From: CAYHCE01 sp964355015
Lineage (GTDB): Bacteria > Cyanobacteriota > Cyanobacteriia > PCC-6307 > Cyanobiaceae
Length of the DNA: 64,000 nucleotides
Reading direction: 5' to 3'
NCBI GenBank assembly: GCA_964355015.1
Contig: CAYHCE010000006.1
Coordinates: 1 to 64,000, forward strand
Shown one piece after another: positions 7,469 through 17,247 of the stretch. Each line of letters starts with the position of its first letter. The first letter of the stretch is position 1. A program made the translations under genes and the position numbers. The notes beneath the pieces were generated by a model. That model saw only the letters and a program-made list of their open reading frames with translations. It ran no database searches and had not been told where the DNA came from.

Positions 7469-8805
7469 GGCAGCAGAAACTGGGGTGGGAACCTGCCCGG
7501 ATCCGACGGCCAGTGCTCGAGCCAGAGGCGTGCCTCGGGGTCCTGCTGCACCAGGCGCCGCAGCAGGGCACCCGGCCCGGCGTGACTCCGCCGGGCGCTG
7601 CGCAGCAGGGCTGCCGCCGCCAGGCGGCCGGTGTGGCGGGTGGTGTGCACGGCGAGGGCGGCCTGGGCGAGGGCCACCGGCGCCGCCGGGGCCAGGGAGA
7701 GGCCACCGGTGGCCGGCGCCGCCAGCAGCAGCAACTGGCGCACCGCGCCGAGCAGCAGCTGGATCCCCAGCTGGGTCCCACCGAGCAGAGCGCTGTGTCC
7801 TGACAGCCGTCCCAGCAACTGCCGTGCCTGGGGGCCGCTGATCGGCAGGCCATAGAGCGCGCACAGCCGCGCCACCAGGGCCGTGTCGCAGGCCAGCCCA
7901 CCGGCCAGATCCACCAGGATCAACGGATTGGCGGCCACACCGGTGGCCTTCAGGGCCGCGAAGCGTCCAATCAGGGTCTGGGCTGCACGGCGGTTCCGGC
8001 GCAGCCGCCATTCGGACAGCCGCTGGCCGAAGCGGTCCCCGGCCCGAAGGCTGTTGAGGGCCAGCAGCAGTTCTCCCTGCTCCTCCAGCAGGGAGGTCAG
8101 CTGGCGCCTCAGGGGATCGATCACCGCCGGCTGCGCCTCGCTGCGAACCCGTCCATCGTCGAGCAGCACCGCGCGCCGGGGAGCGGCGGCCACCGCCACC
8201 AGCTCCAGCCGCCGTGCCGCCGCCGGCAAGCGGCGCCGGATGCTGGCGAGCAGGTCATCGCGCTCGTCGGCTGGCCAGCAGTCGATCCGGTTGACAACCA
8301 GCAGGAGTGGTTTGCCCCAGCTCAGCATCCGCTCCAGCGCCTCCGCCTCGGGGCTGGTGAGGTCGCCGTCAAGGACGAACAGCACCAGGTCGGCGCCCAG
8401 GGCCACCCGCGCTGCCAGACGGTGCCGGCCAGGAGCGGCCACCTCATCGATTCCCGGAGTGTCGACCAGCTCCACGCCGGCCAGTCCTGCCAGTGGTCCC
8501 TGCCAGGACTCCCGCTCCTGGTGCCTGGTGCAGCCGTGGGCCAGGTCGGTGGCGAAGCGGGGTCGGCCCAGCAGGGCATTGAGCAGGCTGGATTTTCCCA
8601 CGCCAACCCTGCCGAAGACGGCGACGTTCAGGCGTCTCTGTGCCAGCCGGTCCAGCTGACGGTCGAGGGCTGCGAGTTCCGGTTTCAGCTCCGACCGCTC
8701 CCGTGCGCTCAGGGAAAGCTCGCCGCGCCAGCGCCGCAGCAACTGTTCGCAGCGCGCCGGAGTCCCGGGGGGTGCGGCAGGACCAGCGGCGGCGCGGCTG
8801 CTCAT
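7465..8805 (-). CDS. Era-like GTPase with C-terminal DUF697-type helical domain
   Basis: A 446-residue protein. The P-loop is GRVGVGKSS at 65-73, the switch II motif DTPG at 115-118, and the G4 motif is NRID at 172-175 (NKxD with Lys to Arg). The C-terminal 150 residues are Leu/Ala-rich, with hydrophobic helices like the DUF697 / YcjF region that can touch the membrane. Function is unknown; relatives act in stress or envelope processes. MSSRAAAG at 8805 is the start; further upstream codons overlap the CNNM gene. It has four-base overlaps with both neighbours in the CNNM-GTPase-nadD-nadE operon. Confidence 0.85.
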   Translation of the reverse strand: MSSRAAAGPAAPPGTPARCEQLLRRWRGELSLSARERSELKPELAALDRQLDRLAQRRLNVAVFGRVGVGKSSLLNALLGRPRFATDLAHGCTRHQERESWQGPLAGLAGVELVDTPGIDEVAAPGRHRLAARVALGADLVLFVLDGDLTSPEAEALERMLSWGKPLLLVVNRIDCWPADERDDLLASIRRRLPAAARRLELVAVAAAPRRAVLLDDGRVRSEAQPAVIDPLRRQLTSLLEEQGELLLALNSLRAGDRFGQRLSEWRLRRNRRAAQTLIGRFAALKATGVAANPLILVDLAGGLACDTALVARLCALYGLPISGPQARQLLGRLSGHSALLGGTQLGIQLLLGAVRQLLLLAAPATGGLSLAPAAPVALAQAALAVHTTRHTGRLAAAALLRSARRSHAGPGALLRRLVQQDPEARLWLEHWPSDPGRFPPQFLLP

Positions 8806-9815
8806 GGGGGTGCCTCCACGGCCGTCTGGGGCCGGCGCCACCACCCCGCCAGCACGGCCAGCACCGCATCGGCGCCGATCACGCCCACGAACGCCCCGAA
8901 CTCGTCGACCACCACCCGCACCGAATGGCTGCTGCGGCGGAAGGCGGTCAGCAGCCGGTCGGCCCGGATCATCTCGGGCACGAACTCCACCGGTACGCTG
9001 AAGCTGAGGGCAGAGTCCTCGCCCCGCCCCTCCACCAGCGCCACCAGAAGGCTTTCGCGGCTGGCCACCCCCAGCACCTCATCCACCTCCTCCCCCAGCA
9101 CCACCCACCATCCGGCCGTCTGGGTGAGCAGCTGGTCCCTCACGCTTGCGACCGGCGCATGGGCGGAGAGGGTGGGGGCCGCTACCCGGGGCAGCATCAG
9201 ATCCCTGGCCGTCAGGTCGTTGAGCTGGAACACCTTGCTGATCATGGCGGCCTCATCGGCTTCGATCTGGCCCTTCTGGGAGCCGAGCCGTGCCAGCAGG
9301 CGGATCTCCTCCTCATCGGTGGTGAGTTCGCTCTCGGCGGTGATCGCCGGCATCAGCCGCTCCAACAGCAGGACCAGCGGCAGCATCACCCGCAGCAGCA
9401 CGCTCACGGATGCGGCACTGGCCAGTGCCACCGGCAGGGCCAGCCTGCTTCCCAGCGCCTTCGGCAGGATCTCCCCCAGCAGGATCACCAACACGGTGAG
9501 GCCCACCGAGAAGAGGGGCAGGGCCACCCGGTCCACCCCCAGCTTCGAGAACACCCAGCCGGCATAGCTGCCCAGCATCAGGCTGCCGAAGATGTTGAAG
9601 CCGTTGTTGAGGATCACCAGCACCGCCAGGGCCCGTCCCATGCGGTTCTTCAGCGCCAGCAGGGCGGCGGCTCCCCGCACCCGCCGTGGCCGGCTCGCCA
9701 GCTCGTGCACCCGCAGTGGATTCGCGGTCAGCAGGGCAGCCTCCACGCCGGAGCAGAGGGCCGAACCCACCAGGATCACCACCACCAGGGCCGCCAGGCC
9801 CAGCAGCTCATTCAT
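8802..9815 (-). CDS. CNNM/DUF21 membrane protein with CBS-domain pair
   Basis: A 337-residue protein. The N-terminal half is a CNNM (DUF21) domain with about four hydrophobic segments, including the opening LLGLAALVVVILVGSALCSG and the family-typical GEILPKALGSR. A CBS-domain pair occupies roughly residues 195-325. The C-terminal CorC/HlyC transporter-associated domain found in longer relatives is absent. Such proteins are linked to magnesium or cobalt efflux and ion sensing in the cytoplasmic membrane. It heads a four-gene minus-strand operon, and its stop overlaps the GTPase start. Confidence 0.88.
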   Translation of the reverse strand: MNELLGLAALVVVILVGSALCSGVEAALLTANPLRVHELASRPRRVRGAAALLALKNRMGRALAVLVILNNGFNIFGSLMLGSYAGWVFSKLGVDRVALPLFSVGLTVLVILLGEILPKALGSRLALPVALASAASVSVLLRVMLPLVLLLERLMPAITAESELTTDEEEIRLLARLGSQKGQIEADEAAMISKVFQLNDLTARDLMLPRVAAPTLSAHAPVASVRDQLLTQTAGWWVVLGEEVDEVLGVASRESLLVALVEGRGEDSALSFSVPVEFVPEMIRADRLLTAFRRSSHSVRVVVDEFGAFVGVIGADAVLAVLAGWWRRPQTAVEAPP

Positions 9816-9920
9816 CTCGGCTGCCCCGCAGGCGGTAGCGGCATGGGGTGACCTTCATTCCGGTGGAACACGATCATTCAAGGGGGTGTGCCATCTTCTC
9901 GCTGTACCGCCGTAGCAACC

Positions 9921-11240
9921 ATGCTGATTCCACCGGCCGAGTTCCGACAGCGCCGTGCCCGCTTCCTCGAACAGCTCGGTGGGGTGGCGGCGGTGATTCC
10001 GGCGGCGCCGCTGGTGCGGCATCACGCCGATGTGGAGTACCCCTTCCGTCAGCAGAGCGATTTCTGGTATCTCACCGGCTTCGACGAACCTGGCGCCGTG
10101 GCCCTTTTCCTGCCCCACCAGCCGGACAACCCCTTCGTCCTCTTCGTCGAGCCCAGGGATCCCGCCGCCGAGGTCTGGAACGGCTTCCGCTGGGGCTGCG
10201 AGGGGGCCGTCGGGACGTTCGGCGCCGATCTGGCCCATCCCCGCGCTGAGTTGGCCCAGCGCCTCGTCGACTACCTCAGGGGCGCCGAGGGCATCGCTTT
10301 CCGGGTGGGACGTGATCCGGCGGTGGAACCGCTTGTGCTGCAGGCCTGGGCTGAGCAACTCGACCGGGCGCCCCGCAGCGGCCAGGCTGCCCTCGGCCTG
10401 GTGGCGCCCTGTCCCCTGCTGCATGAGCTGCGGCTGCGCAAGAGCTCCGCGGAACTGGAGCGGATGCGGGAGGCGGCGCGGATCTCGGCGGAAGCCCACG
10501 AACTGGCCCGCCGGGTGGCGCGGCCGGGGCTGAGCGAACGGCAGGTGCAGGCGGTGATCGAACAGCACTTCCTGGAACAGGGGGCCCGGGGCCCCGCCTA
10601 CGGCACGATCGTCGCAGGGGGCGACAACGCCTGTGTCCTGCACTACACCGCCAACGCTGGGACCCTGCTCGATGGCGACCTGCTGCTGATCGACGCCGGC
10701 TGCAGCCTTCACGACTACTACAACGGCGATATCACCCGCACGTTTCCCGTGAACGGGCGCTTCAGCGGCGAGCAGCGGGCCCTCTACGAACTGGTGCTGG
10801 CGGCCCAGCTGGAGGCCATCGCCAAGGTGGGTCCCGGTTCCCACGCCGAGCAGGTGCATGGCGCCGCGGTGCGGGTGCTGGTGGAGGGGCTGGTGGAACT
10901 GGGTCTGCTGCGAGGCTCGGTGGACGGCCTGATCGAGCAGGGGGCCTACCGCCACCTCTACATGCACCGCACCGGTCACTGGCTCGGACTGGATGTGCAT
11001 GACGTCGGGGCCTACCGGCTTGGTGAGCACCCCGTGCCGCTCGAGCCCGGCATGGTGCTCACCGTGGAACCCGGCCTCTACGTGAGCGATCGGCTGCCGC
11101 TGCCCGAGGGCCAGCCGGAGATCGAGGCCCGCTGGAAGGGCATCGGCATCCGCATCGAGGATGACGTGGCCGTCACCGCTGAGGGCCATGAGGTGCTCAC
11201 CGCGACGGCACTCAAGGCGCCGGTGGCGATGGAGCGCTGA
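9921..11240 (+). CDS. pepP: Xaa-Pro aminopeptidase
   Basis: A 439-residue protein with an aminopeptidase P N-terminal domain (FWYLTGFDEPGA) followed by a pita-bread metallopeptidase domain. The five metal ligands can be placed: Asp in LLIDAG, Asp in NGDITRTF, His in HRTGHWLGLDVHD, Glu in TVEPGLY and Glu in IRIEDD. It removes N-terminal residues preceding proline in the cytoplasm. ATG 9921 is chosen because the homologous region begins at once with LIPPAEFRQRRARF; the frame is open to GTG 9888. It is divergent from the CNNM operon, with about 105 bases between. Confidence 0.93.
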   Translation: MLIPPAEFRQRRARFLEQLGGVAAVIPAAPLVRHHADVEYPFRQQSDFWYLTGFDEPGAVALFLPHQPDNPFVLFVEPRDPAAEVWNGFRWGCEGAVGTFGADLAHPRAELAQRLVDYLRGAEGIAFRVGRDPAVEPLVLQAWAEQLDRAPRSGQAALGLVAPCPLLHELRLRKSSAELERMREAARISAEAHELARRVARPGLSERQVQAVIEQHFLEQGARGPAYGTIVAGGDNACVLHYTANAGTLLDGDLLLIDAGCSLHDYYNGDITRTFPVNGRFSGEQRALYELVLAAQLEAIAKVGPGSHAEQVHGAAVRVLVEGLVELGLLRGSVDGLIEQGAYRHLYMHRTGHWLGLDVHDVGAYRLGEHPVPLEPGMVLTVEPGLYVSDRLPLPEGQPEIEARWKGIGIRIEDDVAVTAEGHEVLTATALKAPVAMER

Positions 11241-11421
11241 ACGTGTGACCAGGCGAGCTCCAATCCTCCGCCAGCCGCACCGCCAGGCAGATCAGCAAGG
11301 GGCCGGGCCCTGAGGGTGGCTGCTCGGGATCGCACAGCCCCGGCTTCGCTTCAGCCTGCAACGCACAGGGCCCTGGCCGATCATGTGGGGAAGTTTCCTC
11401 CCCTTCAGGCGGCTGCGAGGC

Positions 11422-12261
11422 TCAGCCATTCAGCCAGTCGAGCAGCAGCTCAGGCCGCAAGGAGGCGGTGCTGGGCAGGATCCGATCGGCTCCCGCCTCA
11501 CGCAACCGTTGTTCGTAACCCTGCCGAGCCTCTGCCCCCCCATCCAGGTGGGGCGGGGCCACCGCCAGGCTGAGCAGAGCCTGGCCGGGTTGGCGCTGAC
11601 GTGCCTGCAGCACGGTGTGCACATCGGCCACGGTGTCACCCAGGTAGGCCACAGGCGGAGCGCCGGGGCCCAGGCCCGTGCCGGCCAGGCGGGCGGCCAG
11701 CTGCAGCAGCCCTGTGGGATCGGGCTTGTCGGGCGCATCCCCCATCGCGATCAGGGGTGGGTCCGCCAACCCCAGCCGCTCGCACAGCACGAAGCGGGCG
11801 GAGGGGGGTTCCGCCCCGCTCACGAACCCCCAGGCGATCTCCGCCACATCCAGCCTGCGGAAGAAGGCCGCGTCCACCAGCAGGGGCTCGGTGCGGATGA
11901 AGCCCTGCCAGCTGGAGGGGTCACCCTGCGGATCCCCGCCGAAATAGAAGCCGCTGAACAGGTCCACAAGGTCATCGAAGGCGGGCAGGGGGGATTGGCC
12001 GCCGCGGCGGAGCAGCTCCAGGGCCGCCTCCCAGTCGTTGTTCCAGCGCCCCTCGCTCTTGAGTGCATCGATCGCCTCGGGCCCCGGTCGCCAGCCGCCG
12101 TAGTGACGGACGGTATCGGCCAGGGCACGGCGGTAGCTGCCGCCCACATCCCGGATCACGCCGTCGATGTCGAACAGGAGAACGGCTCGGGGGCTCAGAA
12201 CGGTGGTATCGGAGGCTGGTAGGTTAGTTGTTTGTCTTTCAGCCTTGAGCGCCGAAACCAT
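11422..12261 (-). CDS. HAD-superfamily hydrolase (TIGR01548-like)
   Basis: The product has the HAD nucleophile motif LLFDIDGVIRDVGGSYR near its N terminus, and later GDAPDKPDP and YLGDTVADV, the latter giving the acidic motif IV. It resembles the cyanobacterial subfamily HAD-SF-IA-hyp1; the substrate is not known. The only normal start near the domain is ATG 12261, giving 279 residues with a short unstructured leader. That codon overlaps, on the opposite strand, the ATG of PSRP-3 at 12260. A non-standard start closer to the domain is possible, so the 5' end is uncertain. Confidence 0.8.
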   Translation of the reverse strand: MVSALKAERQTTNLPASDTTVLSPRAVLLFDIDGVIRDVGGSYRRALADTVRHYGGWRPGPEAIDALKSEGRWNNDWEAALELLRRGGQSPLPAFDDLVDLFSGFYFGGDPQGDPSSWQGFIRTEPLLVDAAFFRRLDVAEIAWGFVSGAEPPSARFVLCERLGLADPPLIAMGDAPDKPDPTGLLQLAARLAGTGLGPGAPPVAYLGDTVADVHTVLQARQRQPGQALLSLAVAPPHLDGGAEARQGYEQRLREAGADRILPSTASLRPELLLDWLNG

Positions 12262-12766
12262 GACGGCCACAGAGAGCGCTGCTGCCGACAGCGCCGTCAG
12301 CCAGAGCCCCCAGGCTGTGAGTGCAGCTGAGGCAGGGGGCGCTGAAGGCGTCGCCGAGGAGTCGCCCACCAAGGGGCGCCCGCCGCTGCGCGGAGCCAGT
12401 GCTGCTCTTGCCACGGCCACCGTCGATGAAGACGGGGTCCCTTCCGGCCACACTCCCAAGGCTGATGAGGGCCGCTTCCTGCTCAAGATCCTCTGGCTGC
12501 CCGACAACGTCGCGCTGGCGGTTGATCAGATCGTCGGGGGAGGTCCCAGTCCTCTTACGGCCTACTTCTTCTGGCCACGGGAAGATGCCTGGGAAACTCT
12601 GAAGAGCGAACTGGAAGCCAAATCCTGGATCACCGACAACGAGCGGGTCGAGATCCTCAACAAGGCCACCGAGGTGATCAACTACTGGCAGGAGGAGGGC
12701 AAAGGCAAAGCTCTTGAGGAAGCCAAGCTCAAGTTCCCCGATGTCACCTTCTGCGGCACCGCCTGA
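12260..12766 (+). CDS. ycf65: 30S ribosomal protein PSRP-3 / Ycf65
   Basis: A 168-residue protein. Residues 1-65 are an Ala/Glu/Ser-rich leader of low complexity, and the C-terminal 100 residues are the PSRP-3/Ycf65 domain: RFLLKILWLPDNVALAVDQ, then PLTAYFFWPREDAWETLK and EVINYWQ. The family is confined to cyanobacteria and plastids, where the protein binds the small ribosomal subunit. The long leader exceeds the usual plastid length. A TAGGTT hexamer at 12220-12225 may be the -10 box, and a strong terminator follows the stop. The gene is divergent from the HAD hydrolase. Confidence 0.93.
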   Translation: MTATESAAADSAVSQSPQAVSAAEAGGAEGVAEESPTKGRPPLRGASAALATATVDEDGVPSGHTPKADEGRFLLKILWLPDNVALAVDQIVGGGPSPLTAYFFWPREDAWETLKSELEAKSWITDNERVEILNKATEVINYWQEEGKGKALEEAKLKFPDVTFCGTA

Positions 12767-12788
12767 ACCGCCGCTCAGTCCCACCAGA

Positions 12789-12813
12789 GAGCGTCCTTTG
12801 GGACGCTTTTTTT
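12789..12813 (+). terminator. Rho-independent terminator of PSRP-3
   Basis: GCGTCC (12791-12796) pairs with GGACGC (12801-12806) around a four-base TTTG loop, with an extra A-T pair outside, and runs straight into seven T residues (12807-12813). It lies 22 bases after the PSRP-3 stop codon. Confidence 0.92.
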
Positions 12814-12828
12814 AAACGCCCGACCCAT

Positions 12829-12870
12829 GATGAATCCCCGGGGTTGCTGGGACAATCCCGGGGATTCATC
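12829..12870. repeat. 42-nt near-perfect hairpin between PSRP-3 and atpC
   Basis: GATGAATCCCCGGG (12829-12842) is the exact reverse complement of 12857-12870. Inside it, G843/T856 can form a G-U pair in a plus-strand RNA, and TTG (12844-12846) pairs with CAA (12853-12855). This leaves a six-base loop CTGGGA and an 18-bp stem. On the minus strand the G-U position becomes a C-A mismatch. It lies after the PSRP-3 terminator and beyond the 3' end of the convergent atpC. No immediate T-run follows on either strand, so it is not a plain intrinsic terminator. It could be a small RNA, an mRNA 3'-end stabiliser of atpBC, or a protein-binding dyad. Confidence 0.8.
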
Positions 12871-12939
12871 TGGCCGTTTTCCAGAGAACGCCGGCACCGC
12901 AATCCTCAGTCCGCCGACCTCAGTCCGCTGATGCTGAGC

Positions 12940-13347
12940 TCACTCGATGCGGCAGGCCTGCAGACGGGCCCGGGCGCGGGCCAGCTCCTGGGTTGCCTTG
13001 ACCTTTCCGGAGCTGGGGGGCTGACCCTCGAAGCCTGCGATCCGTTGCTCGGCCAGTTCGAGATCCCGCTCGGCCTGGCCGGCATCGATGCGTGATCCGA
13101 GTTCGGCCGCATTGACCAGCACGGTGACCTCATTGGCCTCCACTTCGGCGAAGCCCCCCATCAGGGCGATCGTGGTCCAGTCCTTGCCGTCCCGCAGACG
13201 CATGACGCCAATGTCGAGCGCTGTGAGCATGGACACGTGGCCGGTGAGGATGCCCAGCTGGCCGGAGGCGCTGGGCAGGATGACCTCGTCGGCCTGGCCG
13301 TCGAAAACACTCTGGTCGGGAGCCAGAACGCGAAGGTTGAGAGTCAT
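12940..13347 (-). CDS. atpC: ATP synthase F1 subunit epsilon
   Basis: A 135-residue protein starting MTLNLRVLAPDQSVFDG, with the N-terminal beta-sandwich (VILPSASGQLGILTGH) and a C-terminal pair of helices. Epsilon sits on the gamma shaft and can inhibit ATP hydrolysis. It follows atpB after 42 bases on the same strand, the usual cyanobacterial atpB-atpE(C) operon, separated here by about 11.4 kb from atpA-atpG. Confidence 0.97.
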   Translation of the reverse strand: MTLNLRVLAPDQSVFDGQADEVILPSASGQLGILTGHVSMLTALDIGVMRLRDGKDWTTIALMGGFAEVEANEVTVLVNAAELGSRIDAGQAERDLELAEQRIAGFEGQPPSSGKVKATQELARARARLQACRIE

Positions 13348-13389
13348 GAGAGGTGCGTCCTCAGGAAGCGGGGTGGGGGAACGTGGGGA

Positions 13390-14853
13390 TCAACCCTTGG
13401 CTTCGGAGAGGATCTTCTTGGCCTTGGCCTTCACCTGATCGATAGTGCCAACCAGGTAGAACGCCTGCTCTGGCAGGTCGTCAAGCTCACCGGCAAGGAT
13501 CATGTTGAAGCCCTTGATGGTTTCTTCGAGCTTCACGTACTCGCCCGACTGGCCTGTGAACACCTCGGCCACGAAGAAGGGCTGGGAAAGGAACTTCTCG
13601 ATCTTGCGGGCCCTGTCCACCGTGCGGCGGTCGTCCTCGGAGAGTTCATCGAGGCCCAGGATCGCGATGATGTCCTGGAGTTCCTTGTAGCGCTGCAGGG
13701 TGGATTGCACGGACCGGGCGGTGCGGTAGTGCTCGTCGCCCACGACGGCGGGCTGCAGCATCGTGCTGGTGGAATCCAGGGGATCCACGGCGGGATAGAT
13801 GCCCTTGGAAGCCAGGCCGCGGCTCAGCACCGTGGTGGCATCGAGGTGGGCGAAGGTCGTGGCGGGAGCCGGGTCGGTGAGGTCGTCGGCGGGGACGTAG
13901 ACGGCCTGGATCGAGGTGATCGAGCCCTCCAGGGTGGAGGTGATGCGTTCCTGCAGTTCACCCACGTCGGTGCCGAGGGTGGGCTGGTAGCCCACGGCCG
14001 AGGGCATGCGACCCAGGAGAGCGCTCACTTCGGAGCCGGCCTGCACGAAGCGGAAGATGTTGTCGATGAACAGCAGTACATCCTGTTTGTTCACGTCGCG
14101 GAAGTGTTCTGCCATGGTGAGAGCCGACAGCCCGACGCGCATCCGGGCGCCGGGGGGCTCGTTCATCTGGCCATAGCAGAGTGCCACCTTCGACTTGCTG
14201 AGGTCCTCGGAGTTGATCACTCCGGATTCCTTGAATTCCTCGTAGAGATCGTTGCCTTCGCGGGTGCGCTCACCCACGCCGCCGAACACGGATACACCAC
14301 CGTGCTCTTTGGCGATGTTGTTGATCAGCTCCTGGATCAGCACGGTCTTGCCGACGCCGGCACCGCCGAACAGGCCCACCTTGCCACCCTGACGGTAGGG
14401 CGCCAGCAGATCGATCACCTTGATGCCCGTCTCGAACACCTTGGGCTTGGTTTCCAGCTCGGTGAGCTTGGGAGCTTCGCGGTGAATCGGGGACGTGAGG
14501 GTGGTGGAGACGGGGCCCTGTTCATCCACCGGCTCGCCGAGCACGTTGAAGATGCGGCCCAGGGTGGCTTCGCCCACGGGCACACAGATGGGGGAGCCGG
14601 TGTCGAGCGCTTCCATGCCCCGCACCAGCCCATCGGTGGTGCTCATGGCCACGGCCCGCACACGGTGATCGCCGAGCAGTTGCTGCACCTCGGCAGTCAG
14701 GGCCACGTCCTGCCCGGCGGAGTTACGGCCCTCGATGCGCAGGGCGTTGAAGATCCTGGGCAGCTTTCCTGCAGGGAATTCCACGTCCAGAACAGGACCG
14801 ATCACCTGGCGGACAATGCCCTTGGTGCCGGTGGTGGCGGGTGCAGCAGCCAT
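13390..14853 (-). CDS. atpB: ATP synthase F1 subunit beta
   Basis: A 487-residue catalytic subunit with the P-loop GGAGVGKT in the middle third, the GERTREGNDLY stretch, and ALCYGQMNEPPGAR. It synthesises ATP at the CF1 head on the stromal/cytoplasmic side of the thylakoid. ATG 14853 gives the common short N terminus (MAAAPATTGTKG). A TAAGGT hexamer on the minus strand at 14905-14910 could be its -10 box, 51 bases upstream. The gene is divergent from groES, with a CIRCE operator between them. Confidence 0.98.
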   Translation of the reverse strand: MAAAPATTGTKGIVRQVIGPVLDVEFPAGKLPRIFNALRIEGRNSAGQDVALTAEVQQLLGDHRVRAVAMSTTDGLVRGMEALDTGSPICVPVGEATLGRIFNVLGEPVDEQGPVSTTLTSPIHREAPKLTELETKPKVFETGIKVIDLLAPYRQGGKVGLFGGAGVGKTVLIQELINNIAKEHGGVSVFGGVGERTREGNDLYEEFKESGVINSEDLSKSKVALCYGQMNEPPGARMRVGLSALTMAEHFRDVNKQDVLLFIDNIFRFVQAGSEVSALLGRMPSAVGYQPTLGTDVGELQERITSTLEGSITSIQAVYVPADDLTDPAPATTFAHLDATTVLSRGLASKGIYPAVDPLDSTSTMLQPAVVGDEHYRTARSVQSTLQRYKELQDIIAILGLDELSEDDRRTVDRARKIEKFLSQPFFVAEVFTGQSGEYVKLEETIKGFNMILAGELDDLPEQAFYLVGTIDQVKAKAKKILSEAKG

Positions 14854-14904
14854 AGGTAGAGAGAAGATCGCGCAGCGGGAGGCACACCCGCCAGAAGCGG
14901 GGCA

Positions 14905-14910
14905 ACCTTA
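14905..14910 (-). promoter_or_regulatory. Candidate -10 element of atpBC
   Basis: TAAGGT on the minus strand, 51 bases before the atpB ATG. The same or a very similar hexamer precedes several other genes in this window (PSRP-3, groES, kaiA). No convincing -35 box is visible, so this rests mainly on the recurrence of the motif. Confidence 0.3.
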
Positions 14911-15006
14911 CCACTGCCGGTGCTGGACCCGGCGGTTCCAAGGAGGTGCCGGGGATTGACCGGCCGGCTGAAGGCCCCTGGTTCGGACACCCGCACACCC
15001 TGGTGA

Positions 15007-15036
15007 TTGCGCCGCTTCCAGGGCTCCGCATAGGTT
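15007..15036 (+). promoter_or_regulatory. Candidate sigma70-type promoter of groES-groL
   Basis: TTGCGC (15007-15012) and TAGGTT (15031-15036) are 18 bases apart. The -10 candidate abuts and overlaps by two bases the CIRCE operator at 15035, so a repressor bound there would block initiation. Confidence 0.45.
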
Positions 15037-15061
15037 GGCACTCAACGGATCCGAGTGCCAA
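15035..15061 (+). promoter_or_regulatory. CIRCE heat-shock operator (HrcA site)
   Basis: TTGGCACTC (15035-15043), nine bases, then GAGTGCCAA (15053-15061): a perfect 9-9-9 inverted repeat. The consensus CIRCE is TTAGCACTC-N9-GAGTGCTAA; here one position per arm is changed symmetrically (A to G and T to C), so the dyad is intact. It lies 54 bases before the groES start, where HrcA is known to repress groESL. The HrcA gene itself is not in this window. Confidence 0.93.
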
Positions 15062-15115
15062 CTCGTCCGTTGTCTTGGCGTCGCAGACGCCATGTTGTCT
15101 CTCTCGCATGGATTC

Positions 15116-15427
15116 ATGGCTGCTGTTTCTCTGAGCGTTTCCACGGTCAAACCCCTTGGAGATCGCGTTTTCATCAAAGTGTCCGAGTCGGACGAGCGCA
15201 CTGCGGGCGGCATCCTTCTGCCCGATACCGCCCAGGAAAAGCCCCAGGTGGGTGAAGTGGTGCAGGTCGGCCCCGGCAAGCGCAACGACGACGGCACCCG
15301 TCAGGCTCCCGAAGTGAGCGTTGGCGACAAGGTGCTCTACAGCAAGTACGCCGGCACCGACATCAAACTCGGTGGCGACGATTTCGTGCTGCTGTCCGAG
15401 AAGGACATCCTCGCCATCGTCAACTGA
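15116..15427 (+). CDS. groES: Co-chaperonin GroES (Cpn10)
   Basis: A 103-residue protein with KPLGDRVFIKV near the start, the mobile loop ERTAGGILLPDTAQEK and the ending EKDILAIVN. It caps the GroEL cage during ATP-driven folding. ATG 15116 (MAAVSLSVSTVKPLGDR) matches the start I recall for relatives; another in-frame ATG at 15092 would add eight residues. groL follows after 146 bases, and the pair is preceded by CIRCE. Confidence 0.97.
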   Translation: MAAVSLSVSTVKPLGDRVFIKVSESDERTAGGILLPDTAQEKPQVGEVVQVGPGKRNDDGTRQAPEVSVGDKVLYSKYAGTDIKLGGDDFVLLSEKDILAIVN

Positions 15428-15573
15428 TGGCGCAGCGGCGGGCCTGACCCCGAAGGAGCGCTGGGCGTTCCTTCACTTCTCCGGCCAGCCGAGGTGCCGG
15501 ACCCGGGTCCGGCCACCGCTCCTCCTTCGTTTCCATTCTCGCTTCCACCGTTACCGAAAGGACATCGCCTTCC

Positions 15574-17208
<1,635 letters not shown>

Positions 17209-17247
17209 TCCATCCCGTTGCCACGCGTCGCCTTCGTGACGCCGGCA

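Noticed and set aside
11380..11412. GGGGA...TCCCC hairpin between pepP and the HAD gene as a terminator
   Set aside because: The stem is only five base pairs and no T-run follows on either strand.
13237..14859. Open frame of about 540 codons on the plus strand opposite atpB
   Set aside because: It is His/Gly/Gln-rich, has no recognisable domain and mirrors a gene that is certain. Long antisense frames are expected at this GC content.
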